Notes: generated from the letters alone by a model not told the origin. DNA of 64,000 bases from Bernardetiaceae bacterium (GCA_020832465.1 JAFIER010000039.1:1-64000); one strand, 5' to 3'. Positions 45,324 through 54,362 are shown, numbered from the stretch's first letter. Numbers and translations are program-made.

Positions 45324-45749
45324 ATGTTACAGCCAAAACGCACCAAGTTTAGAAAACGACATAAGGAAGTCAATCGCACACGTGGCATTGCACAACGTGG
45401 GCATCGTATTGCTTTCGGTGACTTTGCAATCAAGACAATGGAGCCCGGATGGATTACTTCACGTCAGATTGAAGCAGCTCGTATCGCCGTTACTCGTTCT
45501 ATGAAACGTCAAGGACAGGTCTGGATACGTATTTTTCCTGATAAACCTATTACGAAAAAGCCCGCAGAGGTTCGTATGGGTAAAGGTAAAGGTGCGCCAG
45601 AATATTGGGTAGCTCCCATTAAGCCCGGACGTATTCTTTTCGAAATAACAGGCGTAAACGAGGAGCAAGCACGCGAAGCATTACGCCTTGCCGCTCAGAA
45701 GTTGCCGGTTACTACCAAGTTTGTTGTAAGAGTTGATTATGTCGGTTAA
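45324..45749 (+). CDS. rplP: 50S ribosomal protein L16
   Basis: A 141-residue complete L16, which organises the A-site/peptidyl transferase region. [14 protein letters not shown] starts it, GPAL-type motif replaced by the normal [20 protein letters not shown], then [20 protein letters not shown], the conserved loop. It is the first gene of the block; rpsC, which normally precedes it, is absent upstream, where the antiporter gene runs the other way. Confidence 0.97.
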   Translation: MLQPKRTKFRKRHKEVNRTRGIAQRGHRIAFGDFAIKTMEPGWITSRQIEAARIAVTRSMKRQGQVWIRIFPDKPITKKPAEVRMGKGKGAPEYWVAPIKPGRILFEITGVNEEQAREALRLAAQKLPVTTKFVVRVDYVG

Positions 45750-45782
45750 TGATTTACTAACCGCTAAATCTTTAAAATGATT

Positions 45783-45992
45783 ATGAAACCATCAGAAGTA
45801 AGAGCGCTTTCAGACGAAGAGTTGAAAGCACAGCTCCAAGAGCATACAAAACTCTTGAAACGTTTAGAATTTGCACACGCACTCACGCCCATCGAAAACC
45901 CTATGCGGATTCGCAGTATGCGCAGGCTTATTGCACGCATCAAAACCGAAATGGGCGCACGTAGCAAGGCAAATGCAAAGCAAAGTGCCTAA
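45783..45992 (+). CDS. rpmC: 50S ribosomal protein L29
   Basis: A 69-residue L29 near the peptide exit tunnel. MKPSEVRALSDEELKAQLQE and NPMRIRSMRRLIARIKTEMG are the two helices. The ATG at 45783 fits family starts; an ATG at 45777 would add two residues. It lies 33 bases after rplP. Confidence 0.95.
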   Translation: MKPSEVRALSDEELKAQLQEHTKLLKRLEFAHALTPIENPMRIRSMRRLIARIKTEMGARSKANAKQSA

Positions 45993-46018
45993 TTACATCT
46001 TTAAATTGACGGAGTCTC

Positions 46019-46285
46019 ATGGAAGAAACTAAGCCCAGAAATCAACGCAAAGAGCGTGTAGGCATCGTTACAAGTAACAAAATGCAAGCAACGATTGCCG
46101 TAGAAGTAGAGCGTCGTATCAAGCACCCCCTTTACGGGAAGTTCTTGAGACGTTCAAAAAAATTCTTAGCGCATGATCCCGAAAATTCTTGTAATATCGG
46201 AGACCGCGTAAGAATCATGGAAACCCGACCGCTCAGCAAGCGCAAGCGCTGGAGGCTCGTAGAAATTATCGAGCGAGCAAAGTAA
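46019..46285 (+). CDS. rpsQ: 30S ribosomal protein S17
   Basis: An 88-residue S17, an early 16S rRNA binder. [20 protein letters not shown] and [20 protein letters not shown] are the beta-barrel blocks, and [20 protein letters not shown] the C-terminal signature. It follows rpmC by 26 bases. Confidence 0.97.
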   Translation: MEETKPRNQRKERVGIVTSNKMQATIAVEVERRIKHPLYGKFLRRSKKFLAHDPENSCNIGDRVRIMETRPLSKRKRWRLVEIIERAK

Positions 46286-46336
46286 TTTTAGCTTGTTTTT
46301 GTATTTTATTTATTATTATTCAAGGCAAAAAGAGCG

Positions 46337-46705
46337 ATGATACAACAAGAATCCCGACTTAATGTAGCCGATAACAGCGGCGCTAAACAAGTCCTTTGCA
46401 TTCGTGTATTGGGCGGTACGGGCAAAAGATATGCAAGCGTAGGCGACAAAATCGTAGTAACGGTTAAGTCTGCTATGCCATCAGGCAATATCAAAAAAGG
46501 TACGGTCTCTAAAGCCGTCGTAGTTCGAACTAAAACTGCTATCAGAAGAAAAGACGGTTCTTATATCCGTTTTGAAGAAAATGCAGCAGTTTTGCTCAAC
46601 AACCAAGACGAGCCAAGAGGTACGCGTATCTTCGGACCCGTAGCGCGCGAATTGCGCGAGAAAAAATTTATGAAAATTGTTTCACTTGCACCCGAAGTGC
46701 TGTAA
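46337..46705 (+). CDS. rplN: 50S ribosomal protein L14
   Basis: A 122-residue L14 at the subunit interface. [40 protein letters not shown] and [20 protein letters not shown] are diagnostic. Standard length. The stop is directly followed by an ATG at 46706, but rplX more likely starts at 46730. Confidence 0.98.
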   Translation: MIQQESRLNVADNSGAKQVLCIRVLGGTGKRYASVGDKIVVTVKSAMPSGNIKKGTVSKAVVVRTKTAIRRKDGSYIRFEENAAVLLNNQDEPRGTRIFGPVARELREKKFMKIVSLAPEVL

Positions 46706-46729
46706 ATGCGCATTGAAGCGATAAGCATC

Positions 46730-47077
46730 ATGAAAGCGAAAAAAACAAGAAAACCTAACAAATTGCACGTCAAAAAAGGCGACCAAGTGCTAATTATTGC
46801 TGGAAACTATAAAGGCGATGTAGGCGAAATAAGTAAGGTCATCCCTGAAAAAAATCGTGCAATTGTAGCAGGAGTAAACATCGTGTACAAACACGTAAAA
46901 CCTACTGCTGAAAATCCTGAAGGAGGCGTACAGGAGAAAGAAGCCCCTATTCATATTAGTAACCTTATGGTTATAAACCCCGAGACTGGAAAACCTGCAA
47001 GAGTCAAAAGACAAAAAAATGCAGAAACTGGAAAGCTCGAGCGCGTATTTAAGGATACTAAAAGAATTGTAGAATAA
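46730..47077 (+). CDS. rplX: 50S ribosomal protein L24
   Basis: A 115-residue L24, an assembly-initiating KOW protein. [20 protein letters not shown] is the KOW motif, [20 protein letters not shown] and [20 protein letters not shown] the rest of the fold. The ATG at 46730 ([11 protein letters not shown]) is chosen; an ATG 24 bases upstream, abutting the rplN stop, is an alternative. Confidence 0.95.
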   Translation: MKAKKTRKPNKLHVKKGDQVLIIAGNYKGDVGEISKVIPEKNRAIVAGVNIVYKHVKPTAENPEGGVQEKEAPIHISNLMVINPETGKPARVKRQKNAETGKLERVFKDTKRIVE

Positions 47078-47131
47078 TTTCGTTCACACACACGCTTTTG
47101 CAAGTGCAGAAGCATAACGTTATACAATGTC

Positions 47132-47677
47132 ATGGCAAAACCCAGACTCAAAGAAAAGTATTATAACGAAATAATCCCGCAGCTGAAAGAGAAGCTCAAC
47201 TGCAGTAACGTCATGGAAGTCCCACGTCTTGTCAAAATTTGCATCAACCGTGGTGTAGGACAAGCCGTAAGTGATAAAAAACTCGTAGATGTCGCTGCTG
47301 ACGAACTCTCTATGATTGCCGGACAAAAAGCCGTGCCTACTTATGCCAAAAAATCAGTCTCTAACTTTAAGTTGAGAGAAGGCATGCCCATCGGTACTCG
47401 TGTTACCCTAAGAGGGGACCGTATGTATGAATTCTTAGACCGTCTTGCCACTGTTGCCATGCCGCGTGTACGCGACTTTCAAGGCATTAGTGATAAAGGT
47501 TTTGACGGGCGAGGCAACTATACACTCGGTATCAAGGAGCAAATTATATTCCCTGAAATATCTATTGACAAAGTCAAGCAAATTTCTGGTATGGATATTA
47601 CATTTGTTACTACTGCCGATACTGATGAAGCAGCACTCGCTTTGCTCAAGGCAATGGGATTACCATTTAAAAACTGA
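47132..47677 (+). CDS. rplE: 50S ribosomal protein L5
   Basis: A 181-residue L5, binding 5S r[23 protein letters not shown] near residue 27, [40 protein letters not shown] and [18 protein letters not shown] near 125 are conserved blocks. It starts 54 bases after rplX. Confidence 0.97.
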   Translation: MAKPRLKEKYYNEIIPQLKEKLNCSNVMEVPRLVKICINRGVGQAVSDKKLVDVAADELSMIAGQKAVPTYAKKSVSNFKLREGMPIGTRVTLRGDRMYEFLDRLATVAMPRVRDFQGISDKGFDGRGNYTLGIKEQIIFPEISIDKVKQISGMDITFVTTADTDEAALALLKAMGLPFKN

Positions 47678-47695
47678 TATAAACCCATTTGAATT

Positions 47696-47983
47696 ATGGC
47701 TAAGAAATCCATTATTGCAAGAGAAGCAAAACGTGAAAAACTCGTAGCGCAGTATGCCGAAAAAAGAGCAGCACTCAAAAAACTCGCTAAAAACGGCGAT
47801 GTTGATGCACAAATTGCTCTTGACAAACTGCCCAAAAACTCTTCACCAGTAAGATTGCATAACCGATGCAGACTCTCTGGAAGACCAAAAGGATATATGA
47901 GACGTTTTGGTATCTCACGCGTAGCTTTCCGAAAGCTAGCCTCTGAGGGCAAGATCCCCGGAGTTACAAAATCAAGCTGGTAA
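47696..47983 (+). CDS. rpsN: 30S ribosomal protein S14 (zinc-independent type)
   Basis: A 95-residue S14 without the CxxC...CxxC zinc site (single Cys in [20 protein letters not shown]), that is the longer C-minus form. [14 protein letters not shown] starts it and [18 protein letters not shown] ends it. A perfect hairpin directly follows the stop codon. Confidence 0.97.
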   Translation: MAKKSIIAREAKREKLVAQYAEKRAALKKLAKNGDVDAQIALDKLPKNSSPVRLHNRCRLSGRPKGYMRRFGISRVAFRKLASEGKIPGVTKSSW

Positions 47984-48001
47984 CAAAAGCAAATGCTTTT
48001 G
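47984..48001 (+). terminator. Short hairpin directly after rpsN
   Basis: CAAAAGC, AAAT loop, GCTTTTG: perfect 7-bp stem beginning at the base after the rpsN stop. No T run follows, so it may attenuate or mark an mRNA end rather than terminate fully. Confidence 0.45.
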
Positions 48002-48014
48002 CGAAAACTTATAT

Positions 48015-48044
48015 TTTGTATGTCTAATAATTTATGTAACTTTG
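48015..48044 (+). promoter_or_regulatory. Internal promoter before rpsH
   Basis: TTTG at 48015-48018, an 18-base spacer and TAACTTTG at 48037-48044 match the phylum consensus, inside a 186-base gap between rpsN and rpsH. The resulting leader of about 120 bases contains TACGC/GCGTA (48061-48078). Confidence 0.65.
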
Positions 48045-48169
48045 CCTATGCTAAGGTTTATACGCCAAAAAAAGCGTAAAAATACCCAAGCTAACAACAG
48101 GTAAGGTGCAAAGTTTGAAAGACCTTTTTATTTTGGTGTTTTTATATATACTTAAATTTCTATAAGGGA

Positions 48170-48568
48170 ATGATCACCGATCCGATAGCAGATTATTTGA
48201 CCCGAATTAGAAACGCGCTGAAAGCCCGACACAGAATCGTGGAAATACCCGCTTCTAACTTGAAGAAAGAAATCACAAAAATCCTCTACGAAAAAGGTTA
48301 TATCCACGGATATAAATTTGACGATAAAGAGGTCAAGAGCCAAATTAAAATTGCGCTCAAATATAATCCGGCTACAAAAGCACCGGCTATTACGCAAATT
48401 GAGCGAATTAGCCGTCCTGGATTAAGACGATTCTGTAAAGCCGATGAGTTGCCGCGCGTACTCAACGGTCTCGGTATAGCCGTAATTTCTACTTCAAGAG
48501 GGGTTATGACCGACAAAGAAGCACGTACGCAAAATGTCGGTGGCGAAGTTTTATGCTTTGTTTACTAA
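48170..48568 (+). CDS. rpsH: 30S ribosomal protein S8
   Basis: A 132-residue S8, central-domain 16S rRNA binder and in enterobacteria the translational repressor of this operon. MITDPIADYLTRIRNALKAR and the C-terminal ISTSRGVMTDKEARTQNVGG are signatures. A separate promoter and a leader precede it here, so local regulation is plausible (inference). Confidence 0.97.
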   Translation: MITDPIADYLTRIRNALKARHRIVEIPASNLKKEITKILYEKGYIHGYKFDDKEVKSQIKIALKYNPATKAPAITQIERISRPGLRRFCKADELPRVLNGLGIAVISTSRGVMTDKEARTQNVGGEVLCFVY

Positions 48569-48628
48569 TTTGTGCGTGCCAACAACATTACACAATAATT
48601 TTGTGAGTTACTCAATACGCAGCCTCTT

Positions 48629-49186
48629 ATGTCACGAATAGGAAAACAACCGATAGAAATCCCTGCCGGTGTAACAATAACGGTAGATGACGCCAACCAT
48701 ACGATTAAGGTAAAAGGTGCAAAAGGCGAACTCGAGCAGCAATATCACGCTGACATGACTGTCAAGCAGGAAGATGGGCAGCTTATCGTCGAAAGACCTA
48801 CAGAGCAGAAACGCCATCGTGCTATGCACGGGCTATACCGCTCCCTTATACAAAATATGGTAACAGGCGTAACCGAAGGGTACAAAAAACAACTCGAACT
48901 CGTAGGTGTAGGTTATAAAGCCGTAGCCAACGGGCAAGTCTTAGACTTATCCCTCGGATACTCGCACAATATCTTGATGCAAGTACCGCCCGAAGTAACT
49001 GTAAGCGCAGAAACCCCTAAAGGTAAAGCACCTATTATTACTTTGGAAAGTGCTGACAAGCAACTTATTGGGCACGTAGCCGCTAAGCTCAGAGCATTGC
49101 GTAAAATCGAGCCTTACAAAGGCAAAGGTGTGCGCTTCCTCGGCGAGCAAGTCAGACGCAAAGCAGGTAAAAGTGCTAGTAAATAA
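48629..49186 (+). CDS. rplF: 50S ribosomal protein L6
   Basis: A 185-residue L6 near the GTPase centre. SRIGKQPIEIPAGVTITVDD, LIQNMVTGVTEGYKKQLELV and the C-terminal IEPYKGKGVRFLGEQVRRKA are diagnostic. It follows rpsH by 60 bases. Confidence 0.98.
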   Translation: MSRIGKQPIEIPAGVTITVDDANHTIKVKGAKGELEQQYHADMTVKQEDGQLIVERPTEQKRHRAMHGLYRSLIQNMVTGVTEGYKKQLELVGVGYKAVANGQVLDLSLGYSHNILMQVPPEVTVSAETPKGKAPIITLESADKQLIGHVAAKLRALRKIEPYKGKGVRFLGEQVRRKAGKSASK

Positions 49187-49267
49187 TTTTTTAAATACTT
49201 GGATAATTTCTGAAAATTGGCAGATTAGCATAGCCTAATATCAATTTTCAATACAAACCATAAAAAT

Positions 49268-49618
49268 ATGGCACTAAGTAAAAAAGACAGACGCTGGCGC
49301 ATCAGACGCCGCGTGCGCAGAAAAATACAAGGAACTGCTGAAAGACCTAGACTTTCTATTTTCCGTAGCAATAAAGCTATTTATGCGCAAATTATTGATG
49401 ATGTAAAAGGACATACGCTTGCAAGCGCATCTCTATGGCATCTCACTAAAGAGCAAACGCTCAATAAAGAACTCTCGACAAAGGTAGGCAAATTGCTCGC
49501 CGAACGCGCCACTGAAAAAGGCGTAAAATCCGTCGTTTTTGATCGTAGCGGATACCTTTATGCCGGTAATATCAAAGCCCTTGCAGAAGGTGCAAGAGAA
49601 GGCGGTCTCGAGTTTTAA
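49268..49618 (+). CDS. rplR: 50S ribosomal protein L18
   Basis: A 116-residue L18, 5S rRNA binder. [40 protein letters not shown] and [20 protein letters not shown] are conserved. It lies 81 bases after rplF. Confidence 0.97.
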   Translation: MALSKKDRRWRIRRRVRRKIQGTAERPRLSIFRSNKAIYAQIIDDVKGHTLASASLWHLTKEQTLNKELSTKVGKLLAERATEKGVKSVVFDRSGYLYAGNIKALAEGAREGGLEF

Positions 49619-49663
49619 ATTTTATATGATAATAAATATCGAAACTGACTTAACACTCGTATT

Positions 49664-50179
49664 ATGTCCGGAAAAATAAAATCGGTAAAAGCAAGCGAAT
49701 TAAACCTCGAAGAGAAAGTAGTTACTATCCGAAGAGTCGCTAAAGTTGTAAAAGGCGGTCGTAGATTCAGCTTCTCTGCACTTGTTGTAGTGGGAGACGG
49801 CGAAGGCGTAGTAGGATACGGACTCGGTAAAGCTAACGAGGTTACAAGCGCAATCAGTAAAGGTGCTGATGATGCCAAGAAAAATTTAATCAAAGTGCCT
49901 TTGATTAAAGATACAATCCCCCATCAAATCATAGGAAAATTTGGGGCTGCCAAAGTAATGCTCAAACCCGCATCGCCAGGTACTGGTGTTATTGCAGGGG
50001 GAGGCGCCAGAGCCGTTCTTGAAGCTGCTGGCGTAAAAAATGTACTTGCCAAATCGCAGGGATCTTCAAACGCTAATAACGTAGTAAGAGCTACTTTTGA
50101 TGCAATCAAAAGAATGCGAGATGCAAGGGTAATCGCACAAGAGCGTGGCGTAAAATTGAGCAATGTTTTTAATGGCTAA
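49664..50179 (+). CDS. rpsE: 30S ribosomal protein S5
   Basis: A 171-residue S5, a decoding-fidelity protein. [40 protein letters not shown] and [20 protein letters not shown] are the signature blocks. The usual order rplR-rpsE-rpmD is kept. Confidence 0.98.
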   Translation: MSGKIKSVKASELNLEEKVVTIRRVAKVVKGGRRFSFSALVVVGDGEGVVGYGLGKANEVTSAISKGADDAKKNLIKVPLIKDTIPHQIIGKFGAAKVMLKPASPGTGVIAGGGARAVLEAAGVKNVLAKSQGSSNANNVVRATFDAIKRMRDARVIAQERGVKLSNVFNG

Positions 50180-50203
50180 TTCAAAATCCGAAAGTGATTT
50201 ATT

Positions 50204-50383
50204 ATGCAAAAGGTGAAAATTACCCAAGTGCGAAGCACTATCAAAAGACCTAAAAATCAAGTACTTACTATTGAAGCACTCGGATTAGGCAAAATAAACA
50301 GAAGCGTAGAGCATCAGCTCACTCCTTCCATAGAAGGTATGATACGAAAAGTTTCACATTTAGTGAAGGTCGAAGAAATCTAA
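50204..50383 (+). CDS. rpmD: 50S ribosomal protein L30
   Basis: A 59-residue L30, easily missed for its size. MQKVKITQVRSTIKRPKNQV starts it, then TIEALGLGKINRSVEHQLTP and IRKVSHLVKVEEI. It sits 24 bases after rpsE and 54 bases before rplO, the expected place. Confidence 0.95.
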   Translation: MQKVKITQVRSTIKRPKNQVLTIEALGLGKINRSVEHQLTPSIEGMIRKVSHLVKVEEI

Positions 50384-50437
50384 TACGCTTTTTTATCGTT
50401 ATATCACAGACAAAGGTCTCAAACCTAAGGATATATT

Positions 50438-50884
50438 ATGAAACTTCATACGCTTAAACCCGCCCTCGGTTCGACAAAAAAACGAAAAAGAATCGGACGC
50501 GGTCAAGGTTCAGGAAAAGGCGGAACCTCTACAAGAGGGCATAAAGGTGCACAATCGCGCTCAGGATACTCAAAAAAGAAAGGTTTTGAGGGCGGGCAGA
50601 TGCCTTTACAGCGTCGTATTCCTAAGTTCGGATTTAAAAACCCGAATCGTGTGGCTTATAAGCCCATCAATTTAGATACTATTCAAGAGTTCGCAGCTGC
50701 TAAAGGCTTAAGCGAAATTGACTATGACGTATTACGTCAAAATGGACTCGTCGGTAAGAAAGACCTTGTGAAAGTATTGGGTAGAGGTAGTTGCGACTCA
50801 GCACTACAAATCAAAGCCCACGCATTCTCAGCGTCCGCGCGTGCTGCTATCGAAGCAGCGGGTGGCTCGGCAACTGTTCTTTAA
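50438..50884 (+). CDS. rplO: 50S ribosomal protein L15
   Basis: A 148-residue L15. KRIGRGQGSGKGGTSTRGHK near residue 17 and GFEGGQMPLQRRIPKFGFKN near 47 are the Gly-rich N-terminal tail that threads into the 50S core; KAHAFSASARAAIEAAGGSA ends it. A hairpin separates it from secY. Confidence 0.98.
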   Translation: MKLHTLKPALGSTKKRKRIGRGQGSGKGGTSTRGHKGAQSRSGYSKKKGFEGGQMPLQRRIPKFGFKNPNRVAYKPINLDTIQEFAAAKGLSEIDYDVLRQNGLVGKKDLVKVLGRGSCDSALQIKAHAFSASARAAIEAAGGSATVL

Positions 50885-50892
50885 AAATGCCA

Positions 50893-50918
50893 AAACGCAG
50901 CTCGTTTGTAGCTGCGTT
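50893..50918 (+). terminator. Hairpin between rplO and secY
   Basis: AAACGCAGCT, 6-7 base loop, AGCTGCGTTT followed by ATTGATTATTT. A 10-bp perfect stem within the operon; may be partial attenuation lowering secY relative to ribosomal genes, or mRNA processing. Confidence 0.5.
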
Positions 50919-50948
50919 TATTGATTATTTACTACTGAAGGAAGAGTG

Positions 50949-52298
50949 ATGAAAAAATACATCGAAAAGCTGAAAAATATTTTCGTTGCCAAAGAACTAA
51001 AAGACTTGAGACAGCGCATGCTACTCACCGTAGGGCTATTGGCAATTTTCAGGCTCGGCTCGTTTATTGTCTTGCCGGGGGTCGATCCTAATAAGCTCGA
51101 AACCGGACAAGGCGGCTTTCTAGACATGATTAACCTCCTGCTCGGTGGTGCGTTCAATCGCGCCTCCGTTTTTGCGCTGGGTATCATGCCATACATCTCC
51201 GCATCTATCGTGATTCAGCTACTTACAGTAGCACTGCCCTACTTTCAAAAATTACAGAAAGAAGGCGAATCTGGTAGAAAGCGTATCACCCAAATCACAA
51301 GAGTACTCACGATATTGATTACACTTGGGCAATCCGTAGCCTATATCAAAGGAACGATTCCTATTGATGCTATATCGCCCGAAGTGGGTTCATTCATGTT
51401 TACGTTCTCTTCTATGATTATTCTTACAGGAGGTACAATATTCTGTATGTGGCTTGGTGAGAAAATTACAGACAAAGGTGTTGGAAACGGTATTTCAATG
51501 CTCATTATGATAGGTATCATCGCTCGTTTTCCTGGTGCGCTTTGGGCAGAAGGGGCTTCACGTGGCTTTGATGGTGTGCTTCTCTTTACATTAGAGTTGC
51601 TTGCTTTATTCCTTGTCGTTATGGGGGTTGTGCTAATTACGCAAGCCGTGCGTCCTATCCCCGTGCAGAATGCCAAGCAAGTCGCTGGGCGTTCGCGCAA
51701 GCAGGTGGTAGGTGGCGGGCAGCGTTCGTATATACCGCTGCGTGTAAACGCCGCCGGAGTTATGCCTATCATTTTTGCACAGTCGTTGATGTTCGTCCCT
51801 CCATTGATTGCTACGGCTTTTCAAGGTGAAAATACATCGGGTGCAGACTATATCATGCAAGCATTCTCCGATTTTACCACCTGGGAGTATAACGTAGTTT
51901 TTGCTATTCTCATTATTGTATTTACGTTCTTTTATACCGCTATTACGATCAACCCGCAACAAATTGCAGAGGACATGAATCGTAATGGTACGTTTATCCC
52001 GACCGTAAAACCTGGTGAAGAAACCGCTGAATATATCGGTAAAATCATAGACCGAATTACACTACCTGGATCCTTATTTATCGCTGCTGTAGCAGTATTG
52101 CCTGCCATCGCCGCTTACTTTGGTGTAGGTATGCAATTCTCGCAATTTTATGGAGGTACATCGCTACTCATTATGGTAGGTGTTGTCCTCGATACCGTAC
52201 AGCAAATAGATAGCCACCTTTTGATGCAAAAATATGAAACGCTCATGGCTACCGATAAACGAAAAGGACGAAACAAACAAGCTATTATGGAACCTTAA
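50949..52298 (+). CDS. secY: Protein translocase subunit SecY
   Basis: A 449-residue channel protein of the Sec translocon with about ten membrane helices. LRQRMLLTVGLLAIFRLGSF starts TM1, LGIMPYISASIVIQLLTVAL is the plug and TM2 region, GISMLIMIGIIARFPGAL and RVNAAGVMPIIFAQSLMFVP follow, and GTSLLIMVGVVLDTVQQIDS is near the C-terminus. The ATG at 50949 is preferred to the GTG three bases earlier. A GAAGGAAGAG purine stretch lies just upstream. Confidence 0.97.
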   Translation: MKKYIEKLKNIFVAKELKDLRQRMLLTVGLLAIFRLGSFIVLPGVDPNKLETGQGGFLDMINLLLGGAFNRASVFALGIMPYISASIVIQLLTVALPYFQKLQKEGESGRKRITQITRVLTILITLGQSVAYIKGTIPIDAISPEVGSFMFTFSSMIILTGGTIFCMWLGEKITDKGVGNGISMLIMIGIIARFPGALWAEGASRGFDGVLLFTLELLALFLVVMGVVLITQAVRPIPVQNAKQVAGRSRKQVVGGGQRSYIPLRVNAAGVMPIIFAQSLMFVPPLIATAFQGENTSGADYIMQAFSDFTTWEYNVVFAILIIVFTFFYTAITINPQQIAEDMNRNGTFIPTVKPGEETAEYIGKIIDRITLPGSLFIAAVAVLPAIAAYFGVGMQFSQFYGGTSLLIMVGVVLDTVQQIDSHLLMQKYETLMATDKRKGRNKQAIMEP

Positions 52299-52397
52299 CA
52301 AGGAATTAAGAGCCAAGCTTATGCTATGGTTTGTTCATAATGGTAAAAATATACCTAAGGCTTTTCCATCTTGAATGAAATAGCCCTATTATAAGAT

Positions 52398-52450
52398 AAG
52401 CAAAGCATTGTAATTCCCGTTCTTGAGACGAAATTACCTCTGCTTTGCTT
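52398..52450 (+). terminator. Long hairpin terminator after secY
   Basis: AAGCAAAGCA pairs with TGCTTTGCTT, with an inner GTAATT/AATTAC stem, followed by GTTTTATTAT. It is 100 bases past the secY stop and 76 bases before map, so map is likely transcribed mainly on its own. Confidence 0.78.
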
Positions 52451-52525
52451 GTTTTATTATAAACTTTGATAGCCTAAATCAAACAGGCTAAAAGTACAAA
52501 CCCAAACTTATACGCTAAGGTAATA

Positions 52526-53335
52526 ATGAGAAAATCAGGAGACAAAATCTATCTTAAAACGCCTCATGATATCGAAATGATGCGGCATAGCGCAATTCTA
52601 CTTGGAAAAGCGCACGGTGAAGTAGCAAAATATGTTAAAGAGGGCGTTGCCACGAAAGTATTAGATAAAGTCGCTTATGAGTTTATTCACGACCATAAAG
52701 CAACCCCTTCGTTTTTAAACTACAACGGATTCCCCGCCACACTTTGCATGTCTATCAACGAAGTCGTAGTTCACGGCATACCAGGTAAGTATGAACTCAA
52801 AAGCGGTGATGTTGTATCTATAGATTGTGGTGTTTTTTTTAATGGTTATCATGCCGACTCTGCTTATACCTATCCTATTGGTGAGATTTCAGAAGAGGTA
52901 AAAGCACTGCTTACCGCTACCAAAGAATCTCTTTATGTAGGTATCAAAGAATTTAAAAAAGGCAATAGAACAGGCGATATTGGATTTGCTATCCAGCGTT
53001 ATGCCGAGCAAAGAGGCTATGGTGTGGTCAGAGAACTCGTAGGGCATGGTGTCGGCAAATTATTACATGAAAGCCCCGAAGTACCTAATTATGGCAGAAG
53101 ACGCAAAGGAGACAAACTTCGAAATGGTATGGTACTCGCTATTGAGCCTATGATTAACCTTGGCAAAGAAAATGTAGTCCAAGAACCTGATGGCTGGACT
53201 ATCCGCACGGAGGACAAAAAACCTTCAGCGCATTACGAACATACAGTAGCTTTAATCGATAATAAAGTCGAGATACTCACTACCTTTAAATACATTGAAG
53301 AGTCGCTTAAAGCGAATCAGTTATTAGTAATTTAA
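52526..53335 (+). CDS. map: Methionine aminopeptidase, type I
   Basis: A 269-residue metalloprotease removing the N-terminal Met. IYLKTPHDIEMMRHSAILLG near the start, NEVVVHGIPGKYELKSGDVV near residue 73, DCGVFFNGYHADSAYTYPIG (metal Asp residues), VGHGVGKLLHESPEVPNYG near 172 (metal and catalytic His) and AIEPMINLG near 203 (Glu) are intact. infA, rpmJ and rpsM, usually next, are not present; the following gene is convergent and overlaps the last 4 bases. Confidence 0.96.
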   Translation: MRKSGDKIYLKTPHDIEMMRHSAILLGKAHGEVAKYVKEGVATKVLDKVAYEFIHDHKATPSFLNYNGFPATLCMSINEVVVHGIPGKYELKSGDVVSIDCGVFFNGYHADSAYTYPIGEISEEVKALLTATKESLYVGIKEFKKGNRTGDIGFAIQRYAEQRGYGVVRELVGHGVGKLLHESPEVPNYGRRRKGDKLRNGMVLAIEPMINLGKENVVQEPDGWTIRTEDKKPSAHYEHTVALIDNKVEILTTFKYIEESLKANQLLVI

Positions 53336-54066
53336 AGGCTAAGCGCGAGCGCATTGTGTTTGCGTATGTATAGTTTTTTATCCTGCCATCGTACTTTGTA
53401 CCAAATATCTGTTTGCCCTAAGAGTTCGAGCCTATGCCCTGCTTTATGCAGTTGTGTTTCTACTTGGGAGGCGGCAGAGGGGGCGTGCATTAAGGTGGCT
53501 GGTGCTTCGTGTAATATGATATAATCCTTAGGCGTACTGCGCCAGTTGTAGAAAAAACCAAAAAGTAAGAGAAAAGCCGTAAAGGCAATAACTTTGCGCA
53601 CGCTCAATCTGCGTTTAAAAAACATAACAAAGAGCCATATCAAAGCTAAACTAAAGGGCACTGCCCATAAGTAATGATGATAGCGGCGCAAAAGCGTATC
53701 AAAGTAAGCGGCATCTGTATAAGCATAGCCTTCTATTTTTTGAGCCTTAGCTATTTTTTCTATCTTTTCTAAGACTTTTACATCTGGACTTGTTTTATAA
53801 TACAGGCTCAAATAATACAGGGCCTGAGGGTAGTTGGTAGATGCTTCTTTAATGTAAGCCAAATGTAAAAACATCTTAGGACTATACATACGAGCGTTGA
53901 GATATATCTCTTCGTAGAGCCTGCCTGCTTCTATATAAAGCTCTTGATTAAAAAGTGAATCTGCTCTGTGCATGAGCAACTCATAATCAGTATTTTCTGA
54001 TTTCGCAGGTAACGAAAATAGAAAAAATATCAAAAAAATAAAGATTTTTGTCAGTTTTGCTTGCAT
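53332..54066 (-). CDS. BatE-like TPR/SH3 membrane protein
   Basis: A 244-residue protein. A signal or anchor (IFIFLIFFLFSLPAKS) is followed by TPR-like helices (LMHRADSLFNQELYIEAGRL, LHLAYIKEASTNYPQALYYL), two membrane helices near residues 135-180, and an SH3-type domain at the C-terminus (LELLGQTDIWYKVRWQDKKL). This arrangement matches BatE of the Bacteroidota aerotolerance clusters, but no BatA-D genes adjoin it. The start MQAKLTK at 54066 is preferred over an upstream ATG at 54099 that overlaps the tRNA promoter. Confidence 0.78.
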   Translation of the reverse strand: MQAKLTKIFIFLIFFLFSLPAKSENTDYELLMHRADSLFNQELYIEAGRLYEEIYLNARMYSPKMFLHLAYIKEASTNYPQALYYLSLYYKTSPDVKVLEKIEKIAKAQKIEGYAYTDAAYFDTLLRRYHHYLWAVPFSLALIWLFVMFFKRRLSVRKVIAFTAFLLLFGFFYNWRSTPKDYIILHEAPATLMHAPSAASQVETQLHKAGHRLELLGQTDIWYKVRWQDKKLYIRKHNALALSL

Positions 54067-54083
54067 AATAAAAAAATGTGTTG

Positions 54084-54091
54084 TACCTTTG
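54084..54091 (+). promoter_or_regulatory. -7 box of the tRNA promoter
   Basis: TACCTTTG, 54 bases before tRNA-Lys, matches TAnnTTTG. A TTTG at about 54056-54059 lies 24 bases upstream, somewhat far for the -33 box. Confidence 0.55.
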
Positions 54092-54144
54092 CATTGCAAT
54101 TAAGGGAAAGAATCCTTAAAAAGCAAATAAATAACAAAGATTAT

Positions 54145-54217
54145 GATTCCGTAGCTCAGTTGGTAGAGCATCTCCCTTTTAAGGAGAGGGCCCTGGGTTC
54201 GAGTCCCAGCGGGATCA
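54145..54217 (+). tRNA. tRNA-Lys (anticodon TTT)
   Basis: Acceptor GATTCCG pairs with CGGGATC (one G-T), D arm GCTCAGTTGGTAGAGC, anticodon loop CTTTTAA in a TCTCC/GGAGA stem, and T arm CTGGGTTCGAGTCCCAG. 73 bases; CCA is not encoded. Confidence 0.96.
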
Positions 54218-54236
54218 CAAAACTACTATTCTAACA

Positions 54237-54320
54237 GCTCACATGGTGGAATTGGTAGACACGCCATCTTGAGGGGGTGGTGGGCGCAAGCCCGTGAGCG
54301 TTCGACTCGCTCTGTGAGCA
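54237..54320 (+). tRNA. tRNA-Leu (anticodon GAG)
   Basis: Acceptor GCTCACA pairs with TGTGAGC; the anticodon loop TTGAGGG sits in a CCATC/GGTGG stem, the long variable arm TGGGCGCAAGCCC identifies a class II tRNA, and T arm is GAGCGTTCGACTCGCTC. 84 bases, no CCA encoded. It lies 19 bases after tRNA-Lys and shares its transcript. Confidence 0.95.
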
Positions 54321-54323
54321 CTC

Positions 54324-54362
54324 AAAGGCATAACAAGAAAATTTCTTGTTGTGCCTTTTTTT
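54324..54362 (+). terminator. Rho-independent terminator of the tRNA pair
   Basis: AAAGGCATAACAAGAAA pairs with TTTCTTGTTGTGCCTTT, followed by T residues, right after tRNA-Leu. Confidence 0.9.
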
